Assembly: GCA_964487505.1 (NCBI GenBank)
Contig: CAZARD010000062.1
Location: 1 to 25,461, forward strand
Direction of reading: 5' to 3'
From: JAFDVJ01 sp964487505
GTDB taxonomy: Bacteria; Acidobacteriota; Blastocatellia; Pyrinomonadales; Pyrinomonadaceae
DNA length: 25,461 nucleotides
Shown: piece after piece, positions 7,285-14,669 of the stretch
How positions within the stretch are numbered: the stretch's first letter is position 1
Layout: every line of letters starts with the position of its first letter
Made by a program: the position numbers and the translations under genes
The notes under the pieces: model-generated
The model's input: the letters and a program-made list of their open reading frames with translations, nothing else
The model's database searches: none
Told to the model about the DNA's origin: nothing

Positions 7285-8349
7285 CTAGTTAGCCGCAAAC
7301 TTCGAATCTTCGATCGGGGCATTGATTTTAACGTCAATCAGTTTTCGCGTCCAGCGGATGTTCGGAACCGCGAATTTGATCGTCGTTGGGATCTTTATTC
7401 CTCCGAAGTCTCTGTGATCGAGATAATCGATCTGGTACTGAAACGCGCCGATGAGCGTCGGCGCCGACGCGATCCGACGGACGAGCAAACCGGTTTGGAC
7501 GTCGAAATAAAGACGTTCACGGCTGTTGTCGGCGTTCGTCGCGAGCACGAGGTTCACATCGCGGCCGTCGATGCGGTCGACGAAGCGGAACTCGAGTTTC
7601 GGATAGATGGATTTGAGGTCCGCGGCGCCGAAGATCTGAGCCTCGCGCTTGATCTGCTCTGCCTCGTCCGCCTTGATCTCGATCGGGCCCGCGCCGGTGA
7701 ATTTGGACGCTTTCGTGCCGTCGAACAATTCGGTCACGACCGTCGTCCCGTATGTCGTCGCGATCCGCATCTTCGCCCCGCTCTGAACGATCTCCTCGGG
7801 CTCGGTCGTTTTGCCGTCGGCCTCGATCCTCTGCGCCACGATCTTTCGAGTCTTGACCTCGCCTTTTCCGATCGCCGCAGCGTATTTCGCGAGGATCTCG
7901 TCAACGGTCGGCTTGGTCGTCGGCTGCGCCGGACGAGGTTCCGCCGGAACGGGATAAAGATTGATCGCCGCCTGCGGATGGCCGACCGCGCGGTGGCAAG
8001 TGTTGCACGAGACCTCGGGACGGCCCTCGAAGAAGTTCTTGTTGATGTCGAACGTCATCTTGAGCATCGCCCGCGCCGCGTCCTTGTGCTCGAAGCCTTC
8101 TTTCTCGAAATCGGCATCGTTCGAGGCGTGACAGTACTTGCACTGCACCCCGAGCGATGCCGCCATCATATTCATCACCTTGCCCATCTGGTCAGCGGGC
8201 ATGTCGTTCAGAACCTTGATGCTCTTGAACTTTTGCCCGGCCGTCTCAACCGGCGGTTTCGTCTGCAGCGACGCGCTCGGGGCAAGAACGAACAAGAACG
8301 CCGGAACGGCGAAAGCGACAATGACGATTATTTTGACTTTATGCTTCAT
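7285..8349 (-). CDS. Di-haem c-type cytochrome, photosynthetic reaction centre cytochrome family
   Basis: Exported protein of 354 residues. A signal peptide or N-terminal anchor (about 5-28, IIVIVAFAVPAFLFVLAPSA) is followed by a small haem domain with two CXXCH sites, CKYCH (70-74) and CNTCH (115-119), and the family-typical VLNDMPADQM and AARAMLKMTFDINKNFF segments. Non-photosynthetic acidobacteria carry many proteins with this domain; here it presumably does periplasmic electron transfer. A second, beta-rich domain (about 145-350, with YFDVQTGLLVRR and GGIKIPTTIKF) resembles lipoprotein-sorting-type folds. The start at 8349 places the signal peptide correctly. The 3' end overlaps the right copy of the 32-bp direct repeat, so the last residues may have been altered by the neighbouring insertion. 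A link to pyrimidine oxidation-reduction is possible but not shown. Confidence 0.85.
   Translation of the reverse strand: MKHKVKIIVIVAFAVPAFLFVLAPSASLQTKPPVETAGQKFKSIKVLNDMPADQMGKVMNMMAASLGVQCKYCHASNDADFEKEGFEHKDAARAMLKMTFDINKNFFEGRPEVSCNTCHRAVGHPQAAINLYPVPAEPRPAQPTTKPTVDEILAKYAAAIGKGEVKTRKIVAQRIEADGKTTEPEEIVQSGAKMRIATTYGTTVVTELFDGTKASKFTGAGPIEIKADEAEQIKREAQIFGAADLKSIYPKLEFRFVDRIDGRDVNLVLATNADNSRERLYFDVQTGLLVRRIASAPTLIGAFQYQIDYLDHRDFGGIKIPTTIKFAVPNIRWTRKLIDVKINAPIEDSKFAAN
7307..7338. repeat. 32-bp direct repeat, right copy, inside the cytochrome 3' end
   Basis: Encodes (minus strand) IDVKINAPIED of the cytochrome and matches 6674-6705 at 31 of 32 bases. Confidence 0.8.
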
Positions 8350-8414
8350 AGTTGAAAACCCAAGATTAAGATTCAAGATTCAAAGTTCCTCAGATTCAAG
8401 ATCCTAAAATCGAC

Positions 8415-8855
8415 TCGCGCTCCGCGCTCATTGCAAACGGGACGCTTGCGCTCCAGTCCGAAATCCGAATTCCCAAATCCGAAATCCCAATTNNNNNNNN
8501 NNNNNNNNNNNNNNNNNNNNNNNNNNNNNNNNNNNNNNNNNNNNNNNNNNNNNNNNNNNNNNNNNNNNNNNNNNNNNNNNNNNNNNNNNNNNCGGGACGC
8601 TTGCGCTCCAGTCCGAAATCCGAATTCCCAAATCCGAAATCCCAATTGGCATCACGTGCGCTGACGGGGCGTTTCGCGCTCCGCGCTCATTGCAAACGGG
8701 ACGCTTGCGCTCCAGTCCGAAATCCGAATTCCCAAATCCGAAATCCTAATTGGCATCACGTGCGCTGACGGGGCGTTTCGCGCTCCGCGCTCATTGCAAG
8801 CGGGACGCTTGCGCTCCAGTCCGAAATCCGAATTCCCAAATCCCGGATCCCAAAT
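8415..8855. repeat. 104-bp tandem repeat array interrupted by an assembly gap
   Basis: Unit starts (at CGGGACGCTTGCG) lie at 8593, 8697 and 8801, exactly 104 bp apart, with a further copy starting at 8438 before the gap. Copies differ at only a few positions; the last one diverges after about 8845. Each unit combines a short palindromic part (GCAAGCG-GGA-CGCTTGC, 8796-8812 in the last copy; one mismatch in the others) with a run of CCGAAATCC-type words and a unique GGCATCACGTGCGCTGACGG segment. True copy number is hidden by the gap. The array fills the space between the gamma-glutamyltransferase and cytochrome genes; no gene is seen in it. Confidence 0.9.
8493..8592. other. Assembly gap (100 N)
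   Basis: A run of exactly 100 N, a conventional placeholder size. It lies within the 104-bp array. The spacing between the flanking units (155 bp) is not a multiple of 104, so the gap length is not real and further repeat copies may be missing. Confidence 0.95.
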
Positions 8856-8866
8856 CGCACTCGGCC

Positions 8867-10741
8867 TCACCATCCGATGCCGTAGTCGTCGCCGTGATTG
8901 CTGGCGGCACCCCACATCGTGCCGTGTTCGCGGTCGAAATAGATGGCGGTGATCGGGCCTGAAGTGCGTTCTTCAAAGACGAGCGTGTAGCCCATTTTGA
9001 TTAGCTCATCACGGACGTTCTGAGGCGTCGAGCTCGCCAGAAGCAGTCGTCCCGGCCTTGTTTCGTGCGCTCCGAAACTGCTCCGCATCTGAAAACTGTT
9101 GATGTTCGGCGCCTCGGCCGCGCGCTGGACGCCGAACCCGAATTCGACCGAATTCAAAAAGAACTGAAGCAGGTTCTGGTCCTGACTGTCGCCGCCTTGG
9201 ACCGAAAACGCATAGAGCGGCTTGCCGTCTTTGAGCGCGAGCGTCGGCGTCAGCGTCACGCGCGGACGACGTCCGGGCTCAACAACGTTGTACGGGCCGT
9301 CGGCGGGATCGACGACGAAGCTCTGGGCGCGCTGGCTAAGTCCGACTCCCGTTCGGCCGGCGATGACGGCCGGTATCCAGCCGCCGCTCGGCGTCACCGA
9401 AACGACCCAGCCTTCGGAATCCGATGCCTGGACCGACGTCGTGCCGCCGTAGAACGATGCCTCGCTCTCCGGAAAACCGGTTTCAAGCAAGCCGGTCATC
9501 TGCGGCGCCAGCGTTTGGGTCTCGGACGGCGTGACCTTCCATCCGTCGAGCAGCTTCTGGAACGGATGAGGCTGGCCGCGGAACTTGTACGGATCGCCCG
9601 GTCTTGCCTCCGGATCGTTGCGGTCCGGGTTGATCAGTTTCGCGCGCTCCTTTGCGTACTCTTCCGACAAGAGCGTATCGATCGGCGCGACCGGTTTGAA
9701 ATACGGATCGCCGTAATAGAAATCGCGGTCGGCAAAGGCAAGGTTCATCGCCTGATAGACCGTGTGAATGTATTTCGGGCTGTTGTAGCCCATTGATTTC
9801 AGGTCGAAATTCTCGAGGATGTTCAACGCCTGCAGCATCGCCGGTCCCTGCGTCCAGAGATTCAGCTTGTACACGTCGATGCCTTTGTAGTTGACCGTGA
9901 CCGGTTCTTCGAGATGGACCTTCCATTTCGCGAGATCGTCGAGCGTGATCAGACCGCCCTCTTCCTGCGTCCCGCGCACGAGTTCCTTCGCGATGTCGCC
10001 CTTGTAGAACCTATCGTAGGCTGCCATGATCGCCTCTTTGCGGTTCTTTCCCGATTTGAGCGCATTCCGCTCGGCCTCGACCAGCTTGCGCAGCATCGCC
10101 GCGAGATCGGGTTGGCGGAAGATCTCGCCGGCAGTCGGCCCCTCGCGCTTTTCGCCGAGGTGCGGCAGCATTACCTCGCGGCTGTACTTCCATTTCTTGA
10201 GCCAGTCCTTGCGGCGCTCGATGACGTTCGATGTTTCGCTGTCCATTGGATAGCCGTCCGCCATTTCGATCGCCGGCGCGAGCACTTCGCCGAGGCTCAA
10301 CTTGCCGAATTCCGCGAGCATCACGAGAATTCCGCCCGGCGTTCCGGGCGTGACCGCCGCGAGCGGTCCGAACTCCGGCGGATTCTTCATCCCTTTCGAT
10401 TTGTAGAATTCCGCGGTTGCCCCGGTCGGAGCGACTCCGAGCGCGTTGATGCCGATGACCTTCCCGGTCTTCGGATTGTAAACGAGCGCCTGCGTCTCGC
10501 CGCCCCAGCCGAGCGTGTCCCACATCGTCGATGTCGCGGCGATCATCGCGCACGCGGCATCAACGGCGTTCCCGCCCTTTTGAAAGACCATCGCGCCGGC
10601 GGTCGCGGCGACGGGCTTGCCGGTCACGGCGACCCATTTACGGCCGAGGATCACCGGTTTCTGCGTCCGTTGGCTGAACATATTCAAAGGTGCTGCCAGT
10701 ATGGCGACGATCAGTGAAATCGAGAAGTACAGTTTTGCCAT
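8867..10741 (-). CDS. Gamma-glutamyltransferase family protein
   Basis: Exported Ntn-hydrolase of 624 residues. Family members are made as a precursor that cleaves itself to expose an N-terminal threonine and then transfer or hydrolyse gamma-glutamyl groups, typically of glutathione. Signal peptide: MAKLYFSISLIVAILAAPLNMFSQ. Family elements include AATAGAMVFQKGGNAVDAA (about 45-63), AAVTPGTPGG (128-137), the FADRDFYYGDP block (336-346) and the cleavage/active-site GGTTS, with Thr434 as the likely nucleophile. The segment after it (VQASDSEGWVVSVTPSGGW) departs from the TTHxSVVD consensus of classical GGT, so a different acyl donor is possible. The protein is somewhat longer than E. coli GGT. 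Copies of the same dispersed repeat lie at both ends of the gene. Its relation to the pyrimidine genes is unclear. Confidence 0.85.
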   Translation of the reverse strand: MAKLYFSISLIVAILAAPLNMFSQRTQKPVILGRKWVAVTGKPVAATAGAMVFQKGGNAVDAACAMIAATSTMWDTLGWGGETQALVYNPKTGKVIGINALGVAPTGATAEFYKSKGMKNPPEFGPLAAVTPGTPGGILVMLAEFGKLSLGEVLAPAIEMADGYPMDSETSNVIERRKDWLKKWKYSREVMLPHLGEKREGPTAGEIFRQPDLAAMLRKLVEAERNALKSGKNRKEAIMAAYDRFYKGDIAKELVRGTQEEGGLITLDDLAKWKVHLEEPVTVNYKGIDVYKLNLWTQGPAMLQALNILENFDLKSMGYNSPKYIHTVYQAMNLAFADRDFYYGDPYFKPVAPIDTLLSEEYAKERAKLINPDRNDPEARPGDPYKFRGQPHPFQKLLDGWKVTPSETQTLAPQMTGLLETGFPESEASFYGGTTSVQASDSEGWVVSVTPSGGWIPAVIAGRTGVGLSQRAQSFVVDPADGPYNVVEPGRRPRVTLTPTLALKDGKPLYAFSVQGGDSQDQNLLQFFLNSVEFGFGVQRAAEAPNINSFQMRSSFGAHETRPGRLLLASSTPQNVRDELIKMGYTLVFEERTSGPITAIYFDREHGTMWGAASNHGDDYGIGW

Positions 10742-10768
10742 AACCTCGTTTCTTTTGCGGGGTGTGTT

Positions 10769-10837
10769 CGCGCTGCGCGCTCATTGCAAGCGGGACGCTT
10801 GCGCTCCAATCCTAAATCCTAAATCCGAAATCCCAAA
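10769..10837. repeat. Dispersed repeat copy between mmsA and the GGT gene
   Basis: Contains the same palindrome GCAAGCG-GGA-CGCTTGC (10786-10802) and GCGCTCCA head as the 104-bp array at 8415-8855, followed by CCTAAATCC and CCGAAATCC words, in the same orientation. It lacks the GGCATCACGTG segment. The GGT gene is therefore bracketed by direct copies of this element. Confidence 0.8.
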
Positions 10838-10839
10838 TG

Positions 10840-12162
10840 CTATGACATCCAATTGATACCGGCTTCCGGGTTCCACTTCGTCGTCGTCTTCTTGAGTTTC
10901 GTCCAGAACTCGACCGAACTCTTGCCGGTGATGTCGTTGGCGCCGAAACGCGAATCGTTCCATCCGCCGAACGAGAAAGGCTCACGCGGAACCGGAACGC
11001 CGACGTTGACGCCGACCATACCGGCGCTCGCCTTCTCGATAACGTATCTCGCGAGCCCGCCGCTTTGGGTAAAAACGGCGGCGGCATTGCCGTACGGATT
11101 TGCGTTTTCGATCCGGATCGCCTCGTCGAGCGTAGAGGTTCTTATTATCGAGATCACCGGTCCGAAGATTTCCTCGCGCGCGACCGCCATGTCGGGCGTG
11201 ACGTGGTCGATCACGGTCGGGCCGACATAGGTTCCGTTCTCTTTCCCTTTTACGACCGCGCCGCGTCCGTCGACGAGAATCTTCGCGCCGGCTTTCTCGG
11301 CTTCGGTGATATAACCTTCGATCCGCTCTTTTGCCGCCCTTGAGATGACCGCGCCGAGATTNNNNNNNNNNNNNNNNNNNNNNNNNNNNNNNNNNNNNNN
11401 NNNNNNNNNNNNNNNNNNNNNNNNNNNNNNNNNNNNNNNNNNNNNNNNNNNNNNNNNNNNNACGATCTTCGCGACGCGAGTCGAGCCGACAAAACTCACG
11501 GCCTCGACATCGGGATGCTCGCAAAGCCCGGCGACGATCTCCTTGCCACCGTTGATGATGTTGAAAACACCGTCCGGAAGTCCGGCTTCCTTCAATAACT
11601 CCGCCATCCTGAGACACGAGAGCGGGACGAATTCCGAAGGTTTCATCACCATCGTGTTTCCGAGCACGAGCGCGTTGGGCATCGTCCAATTCGGCACCAT
11701 CAGCGGAAAATTGAACGGCACGATCGACGCGACCACGCCCAGCGGGAAATGCTCCGTTCGGCACTCGACGCCTTTCGAGACTTCGAGGATCTCGCCCGAT
11801 ACAAGTTGCGGCATCGAAACGGCGAACTCCGTCAGTTCGATCGATTTTTCAACCTCGGCCCGGGCCTCTCCCCAAGTCTTGCCGTTCTCTTCCGAAACCA
11901 GCGCCGTCAGTTCATCGAAGTTCTTCTCAAGCAGGTAGCGGTAGCGAAAGAAGACCTGCACGCGTTCCTTGATCGGCGTTTGCGACCAGCCTTCGAACGC
12001 GTTTTTCGCGGACGCGATCGCCGCGTTCATTTCATCTACGGTCGACATCGGAACGCGCGAAAGATGATTTCCGTCGATCGGCGAGATCACGTCGAGCGTC
12101 TCGTCGGCCGAACTGGCGATGAATTCGCCGTTGTAAAAATTCCTGACATTCTCGTACTTCAT
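10840..12162 (-). CDS. mmsA: Methylmalonate-semialdehyde dehydrogenase (CoA-acylating), with assembly gap
   Basis: Aldehyde dehydrogenase superfamily member that converts malonate or methylmalonate semialdehyde with CoA and NAD to acetyl-CoA or propionyl-CoA and CO2: the end of beta-alanine and beta-aminoisobutyrate breakdown from uracil and thymine, and of valine degradation. Visible features: NFYNGEFI at the start, PFNFPLMVPNW (149-159), KPSE (174-177) and SFVGSTRVAK (223-232), then after the gap EEIFGPVISII and PFSFGGWNDSRFGAND, diagnostic of the MmsA/IolA branch. The start at 12162 is preceded by AAGGG about 8 nt upstream. The gap removes the segment with the catalytic cysteine. From the family's length of about 490-500, some 85 residues are missing, not the 33 the N run implies; agreement of frame across the gap is accidental or estimated. 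Confidence 0.92.
   Translation of the reverse strand: MKYENVRNFYNGEFIASSADETLDVISPIDGNHLSRVPMSTVDEMNAAIASAKNAFEGWSQTPIKERVQVFFRYRYLLEKNFDELTALVSEENGKTWGEARAEVEKSIELTEFAVSMPQLVSGEILEVSKGVECRTEHFPLGVVASIVPFNFPLMVPNWTMPNALVLGNTMVMKPSEFVPLSCLRMAELLKEAGLPDGVFNIINGGKEIVAGLCEHPDVEAVSFVGSTRVAKIXXXXXXXXXXXXXXXXXXXXXXXXXXXXXXXXXXNLGAVISRAAKERIEGYITEAEKAGAKILVDGRGAVVKGKENGTYVGPTVIDHVTPDMAVAREEIFGPVISIIRTSTLDEAIRIENANPYGNAAAVFTQSGGLARYVIEKASAGMVGVNVGVPVPREPFSFGGWNDSRFGANDITGKSSVEFWTKLKKTTTKWNPEAGINWMS
11362..11461. other. Assembly gap (100 N) inside mmsA
   Basis: Exactly 100 N. Flanking protein ends at GSTRVAKI and resumes at NLGAVISRAAKERI, whereas relatives have roughly 85 residues between these points, including the active-site cysteine. 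The gap is therefore undersized by about 150 bp. No repeat is seen at its edges. Confidence 0.9.
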
Positions 12163-12287
12163 AAAAAGGCCCTTTTCAAACAAGAAGATTCACGAAGCGA
12201 CGGTTCTCAACGATCGCATCAATTAACCCGGATACTCCAATAATACACGCGAAGACGCAGATTCCCGTCCGCGGCGATCGGTAACTT

Positions 12288-12740
12288 TCAAACTCTCTTC
12301 TCTTCTTTCGGGCAATTCAGCCGGGCGACGAATTCCGCGACCTCGTTCCAGTTGGAAACCTTCGTCGGAATGAGCCACGCGACCTGTCCGTCACGGAAAT
12401 GGATCTCGGTTCTCCATAGCACGTCCCGACGGAGCGTCCGGTTGAAATGGATCTGATTCACGACCTTGCTGAGATCTGACCAAGCGAGTTGCCGGCCGTC
12501 GCCACGGATCAGCGAATGTTCGGTGAATCTCCTTGCCGATTTGATGAAACTTCTTGTGACCATCCCGAATACAAAACCAAAGAGCAGCAGACAGACCGAA
12601 CCGATGACCATCGGCACGGCGCGAAAGCCGCGCGATATTCCGCTGTACAGAAGCCCGGTTCCCATCGGAACGAAGATCAGCGCCAGCACGCCCAGCGCGA
12701 CGATCGGGATCTTGCCGGTCCTTACTTCAATTGTCGTCAT
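12288..12740 (-). CDS. Small membrane protein of unknown function
   Basis: A 150-residue protein with two likely membrane helices, about 13-34 (VALGVLALIFVPMGTGLLYSG) and 42-63 (VPMVIGSVCLLLFGFVFGMV), followed by a cytoplasmic or periplasmic domain of about 85 residues. That domain, with SLIRGDGRQLAWSDLSKV and a WRTEIHFRDGQVAWLIP strand pattern, resembles small PH-like membrane-associated domains; this is only an impression. Its start overlaps the end of the NCS1 permease gene by 14 nt and is preceded by AGGA about 9 nt upstream, so it is probably translationally coupled to the permease. It could be an accessory factor for the transporter. I do not recognise a named family. Confidence 0.75.
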   Translation of the reverse strand: MTTIEVRTGKIPIVALGVLALIFVPMGTGLLYSGISRGFRAVPMVIGSVCLLLFGFVFGMVTRSFIKSARRFTEHSLIRGDGRQLAWSDLSKVVNQIHFNRTLRRDVLWRTEIHFRDGQVAWLIPTKVSNWNEVAEFVARLNCPKEEKRV

Positions 12741-14220
12741 TGCTGTTTGGTCCTGGTTGTCGATGATCGAGCTTCGTCAGCCCCCAATGAAACAGGAACG
12801 AGACCCCGAAACCGACGAACCAAGCGTAATCATATAGAATCCGGAGCGGTTCGAAGACGACGCCGATCCAAGCAAAAAAGCAACCGAGAAGCGTGGCGGC
12901 AATCGCCTTCCAGTTCCATCCCGCATATTCGCCGCGCGTCCGGTACAGATCGCCCAGATTGAGTTCGCGCTTCCTGATCAGCCAGTAATCGGCGATTAGA
13001 ACACCGGCGATCGAGCCCAGGCCGCCCGAATATCCGAGCAGCCAGCTGAAGATGTATCCCGAAGGGTCGGCGAGCAGTTTCCACGGCTGCATCAGAATGC
13101 CAATGATCCCTGTGATCAGACCGCCCGTTCGAAACGAGACCAGTTTCGGGAAGGCGTTCGCGAAGTCGTTTGCCGGCGACACGACATTGGCCGCGATGTT
13201 GACCGAGAGCGTCGCGACGACGATCGTGAACATCGATACCGCGACGACCACCGGTTGTGAGAACTGGCCGACGAGTTTGACCGGATCCCAGAGCTCATCG
13301 GCTTTCATGTTCGGGAAAACCACGATCGCGGCCGATGTAATGACGATCCCCATCGCCGCGAAGACCACCATCGTCGTCGGCAGCGCGACCGTCTGCCCGA
13401 TCGCCTGTTCGCGCTGGCTTTTACCGAATCGAGTGAAATCCGGCATGTTCAGGCTGAGCGTCGCCCAAAATCCGATCATCGCCGTCAAACTCGGCACGAA
13501 GATCTTGAAGAAATCGCCCCAGGTCGCGAACTTGTCGTCTTCGTGAAGCAGAAAGCCGATCCCGCCTGCCTGATACAGCATCCAGGCCAGCAGCGCAGCC
13601 GTCATCACCAGCACATAAGGAGCGGCCCAGTTCTCGACGATCCGCAGAAGATTCATGCCGCGGTAGATCACAAGGATGTTCATTGCCCAGAAGATCAGGA
13701 ACGAGAGCCATTCGGTCGGGGTGTGCCCGCCTACACGGTCGCCGAGCAATGTCGCCCAGCCGGGAATGATCGATCCGAAGAAGACGTGTATGGCCTGTCC
13801 GCCGATCCAAGCCTGAATGCCGAACCAACCGCAGGCGACGACCGCGCGCATCAGGGCCGGGACGTTCGATCCGGCGGTCCCGTAACTCGCGCGGGCAAAG
13901 ACCGGGAAAGGAATGCCGTATTTTGTTCCGGGATGCGAGTTCAGAAGGATCGGCGCGAGGACGATCACGTTGCCGAGCAGGATCGTGACCAGCGCCTGCC
14001 ACCAGTTCATCCCGGCCGAGATCAGGCCCGAGGCCATCATATAGGTCGGAATGCAGTGCGCCATCGAGATCCAGAGCGCAGCGTAGTTGTAGGTCGTCCA
14101 GTTCCTGTCGGCGACCCCAACCGGTGCCAGGTCGTGATTGAACAACGGACTTACCGCAATCGATGCAAGTCCCTCGGATGAAAGCTCAACCCGTCCGTCG
14201 GGATGTTGGATTGTTTCCAT
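12727..14220 (-). CDS. NCS1-family nucleobase/hydantoin/allantoin permease
   Basis: Inner-membrane cation symporter of 497 residues with about 12 hydrophobic helices, of the nucleobase:cation symporter-1 family (Mhp1, PucI, cytosine permease). The N-terminal SPLFNHDLAPVGVADRNWTTYNY block, the HPGTKYGIPFPVFARASYG segment (96-114) and GWFGIQAWIGGQAI (131-144) are typical. Trp132 and Gln136 fall at the spacing of the Mhp1 substrate-stacking tryptophan and hydrogen-bonding glutamine (W117, Q121). Substrate is inferred from context: uracil, thymine, a dihydropyrimidine or hydantoin-like ring would suit a locus with preTA, beta-ureidopropionase and mmsA; allantoin is an alternative. The start at 14220 (METIQHPDG) was preferred to one 78 nt further upstream, which adds a non-conserved extension. 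The ribosome site is weak. Confidence 0.93.
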   Translation of the reverse strand: METIQHPDGRVELSSEGLASIAVSPLFNHDLAPVGVADRNWTTYNYAALWISMAHCIPTYMMASGLISAGMNWWQALVTILLGNVIVLAPILLNSHPGTKYGIPFPVFARASYGTAGSNVPALMRAVVACGWFGIQAWIGGQAIHVFFGSIIPGWATLLGDRVGGHTPTEWLSFLIFWAMNILVIYRGMNLLRIVENWAAPYVLVMTAALLAWMLYQAGGIGFLLHEDDKFATWGDFFKIFVPSLTAMIGFWATLSLNMPDFTRFGKSQREQAIGQTVALPTTMVVFAAMGIVITSAAIVVFPNMKADELWDPVKLVGQFSQPVVVAVSMFTIVVATLSVNIAANVVSPANDFANAFPKLVSFRTGGLITGIIGILMQPWKLLADPSGYIFSWLLGYSGGLGSIAGVLIADYWLIRKRELNLGDLYRTRGEYAGWNWKAIAATLLGCFFAWIGVVFEPLRILYDYAWFVGFGVSFLFHWGLTKLDHRQPGPNSNDDN

Positions 14221-14332
14221 AACGAACTTTGATGAACGCCAAAATCCAAAACCGGCGCCACATTCGGCTAGAATTGTATCGAAAGAACACGCTGGCAAAG
14301 CGGTAATACTTTATAACGGAAATCGCGATCTT

Positions 14333-14353
14333 TTGCCAGACGAAGGCTTCGTG
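14333..14353 (+). repeat. Solitary REP-like half element
   Basis: TTGCCAGACG is identical to the head of the left REP-like copy at 5110-5119, and is followed by a small hairpin ACGAA-GGC-TTCGT. It lies in the leader of the NCS1 permease gene, over 100 bp upstream of its start. It may be a target or relic of the RAYT at 5176-5619. Confidence 0.35.
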
Positions 14354-14390
14354 TAAAGTTCGTGTCCTTTGCGGATGCGGGATTTCCTTG

Positions 14391-14576
14391 TCCACGAAGC
14401 ACACCAAGACATCACGAAGTGGCCGCAATCGTGTCTTCTCGTTTGCTTTGATCAGATCTGAAACTCTGAGATTCGGTCCGAACGGTACCGCGACCTGTTC
14501 GTGTCAACTTCGAGTCCTTCGTGGATGAAAGAACCCTTATCCACGAAGCACACCAAGACATCACACGGTGGCCGCA
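14391..14576. repeat. CCACGAAG-type repeat pair and inverted repeat
   Basis: Two near-identical direct copies of about 37 bp lie at 14391-14427 and 14540-14576; both begin TCCACGAAGCACACCAAGAC and end GTGGCCGCA. Between them, CTTCGTGGAT (14517-14526) and ATCCACGAAG (14539-14548) form a perfect 10-bp inverted repeat with a 12-nt loop. A diverged copy follows the pseudogene at 15061-15089. The stretch 14221-14669 contains no gene that I can support; only repeats and the leader of the permease gene. Confidence 0.8.
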
Positions 14577-14669
14577 TCGGTCGGCCCATTTGAGCGTCGC
14601 CGGAACTCTGATATTATGAGCCCGAACGCACTTCACAACTGCGAAATACTCATCAGGAGACTCACAATA

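Noticed and set aside
8438..8855. CRISPR-like array
   Set aside because: Units are 104 bp with no short direct repeat and variable spacer structure, copies are nearly identical throughout, and no cas gene is present.
8373..8976. Short frames rich in WDFGFGNSDFGLERKRP-type peptides across the 104-bp array
   Set aside because: They are translations of the CCGAAATCC repeat and cross the N gap; no evidence of a gene.
14260..14330. Promoter for the NCS1 permease (TATAAAG and TACAAT words on the minus strand)
   Set aside because: Plausible -10 words exist but no -35 box at 16-18 nt from either.
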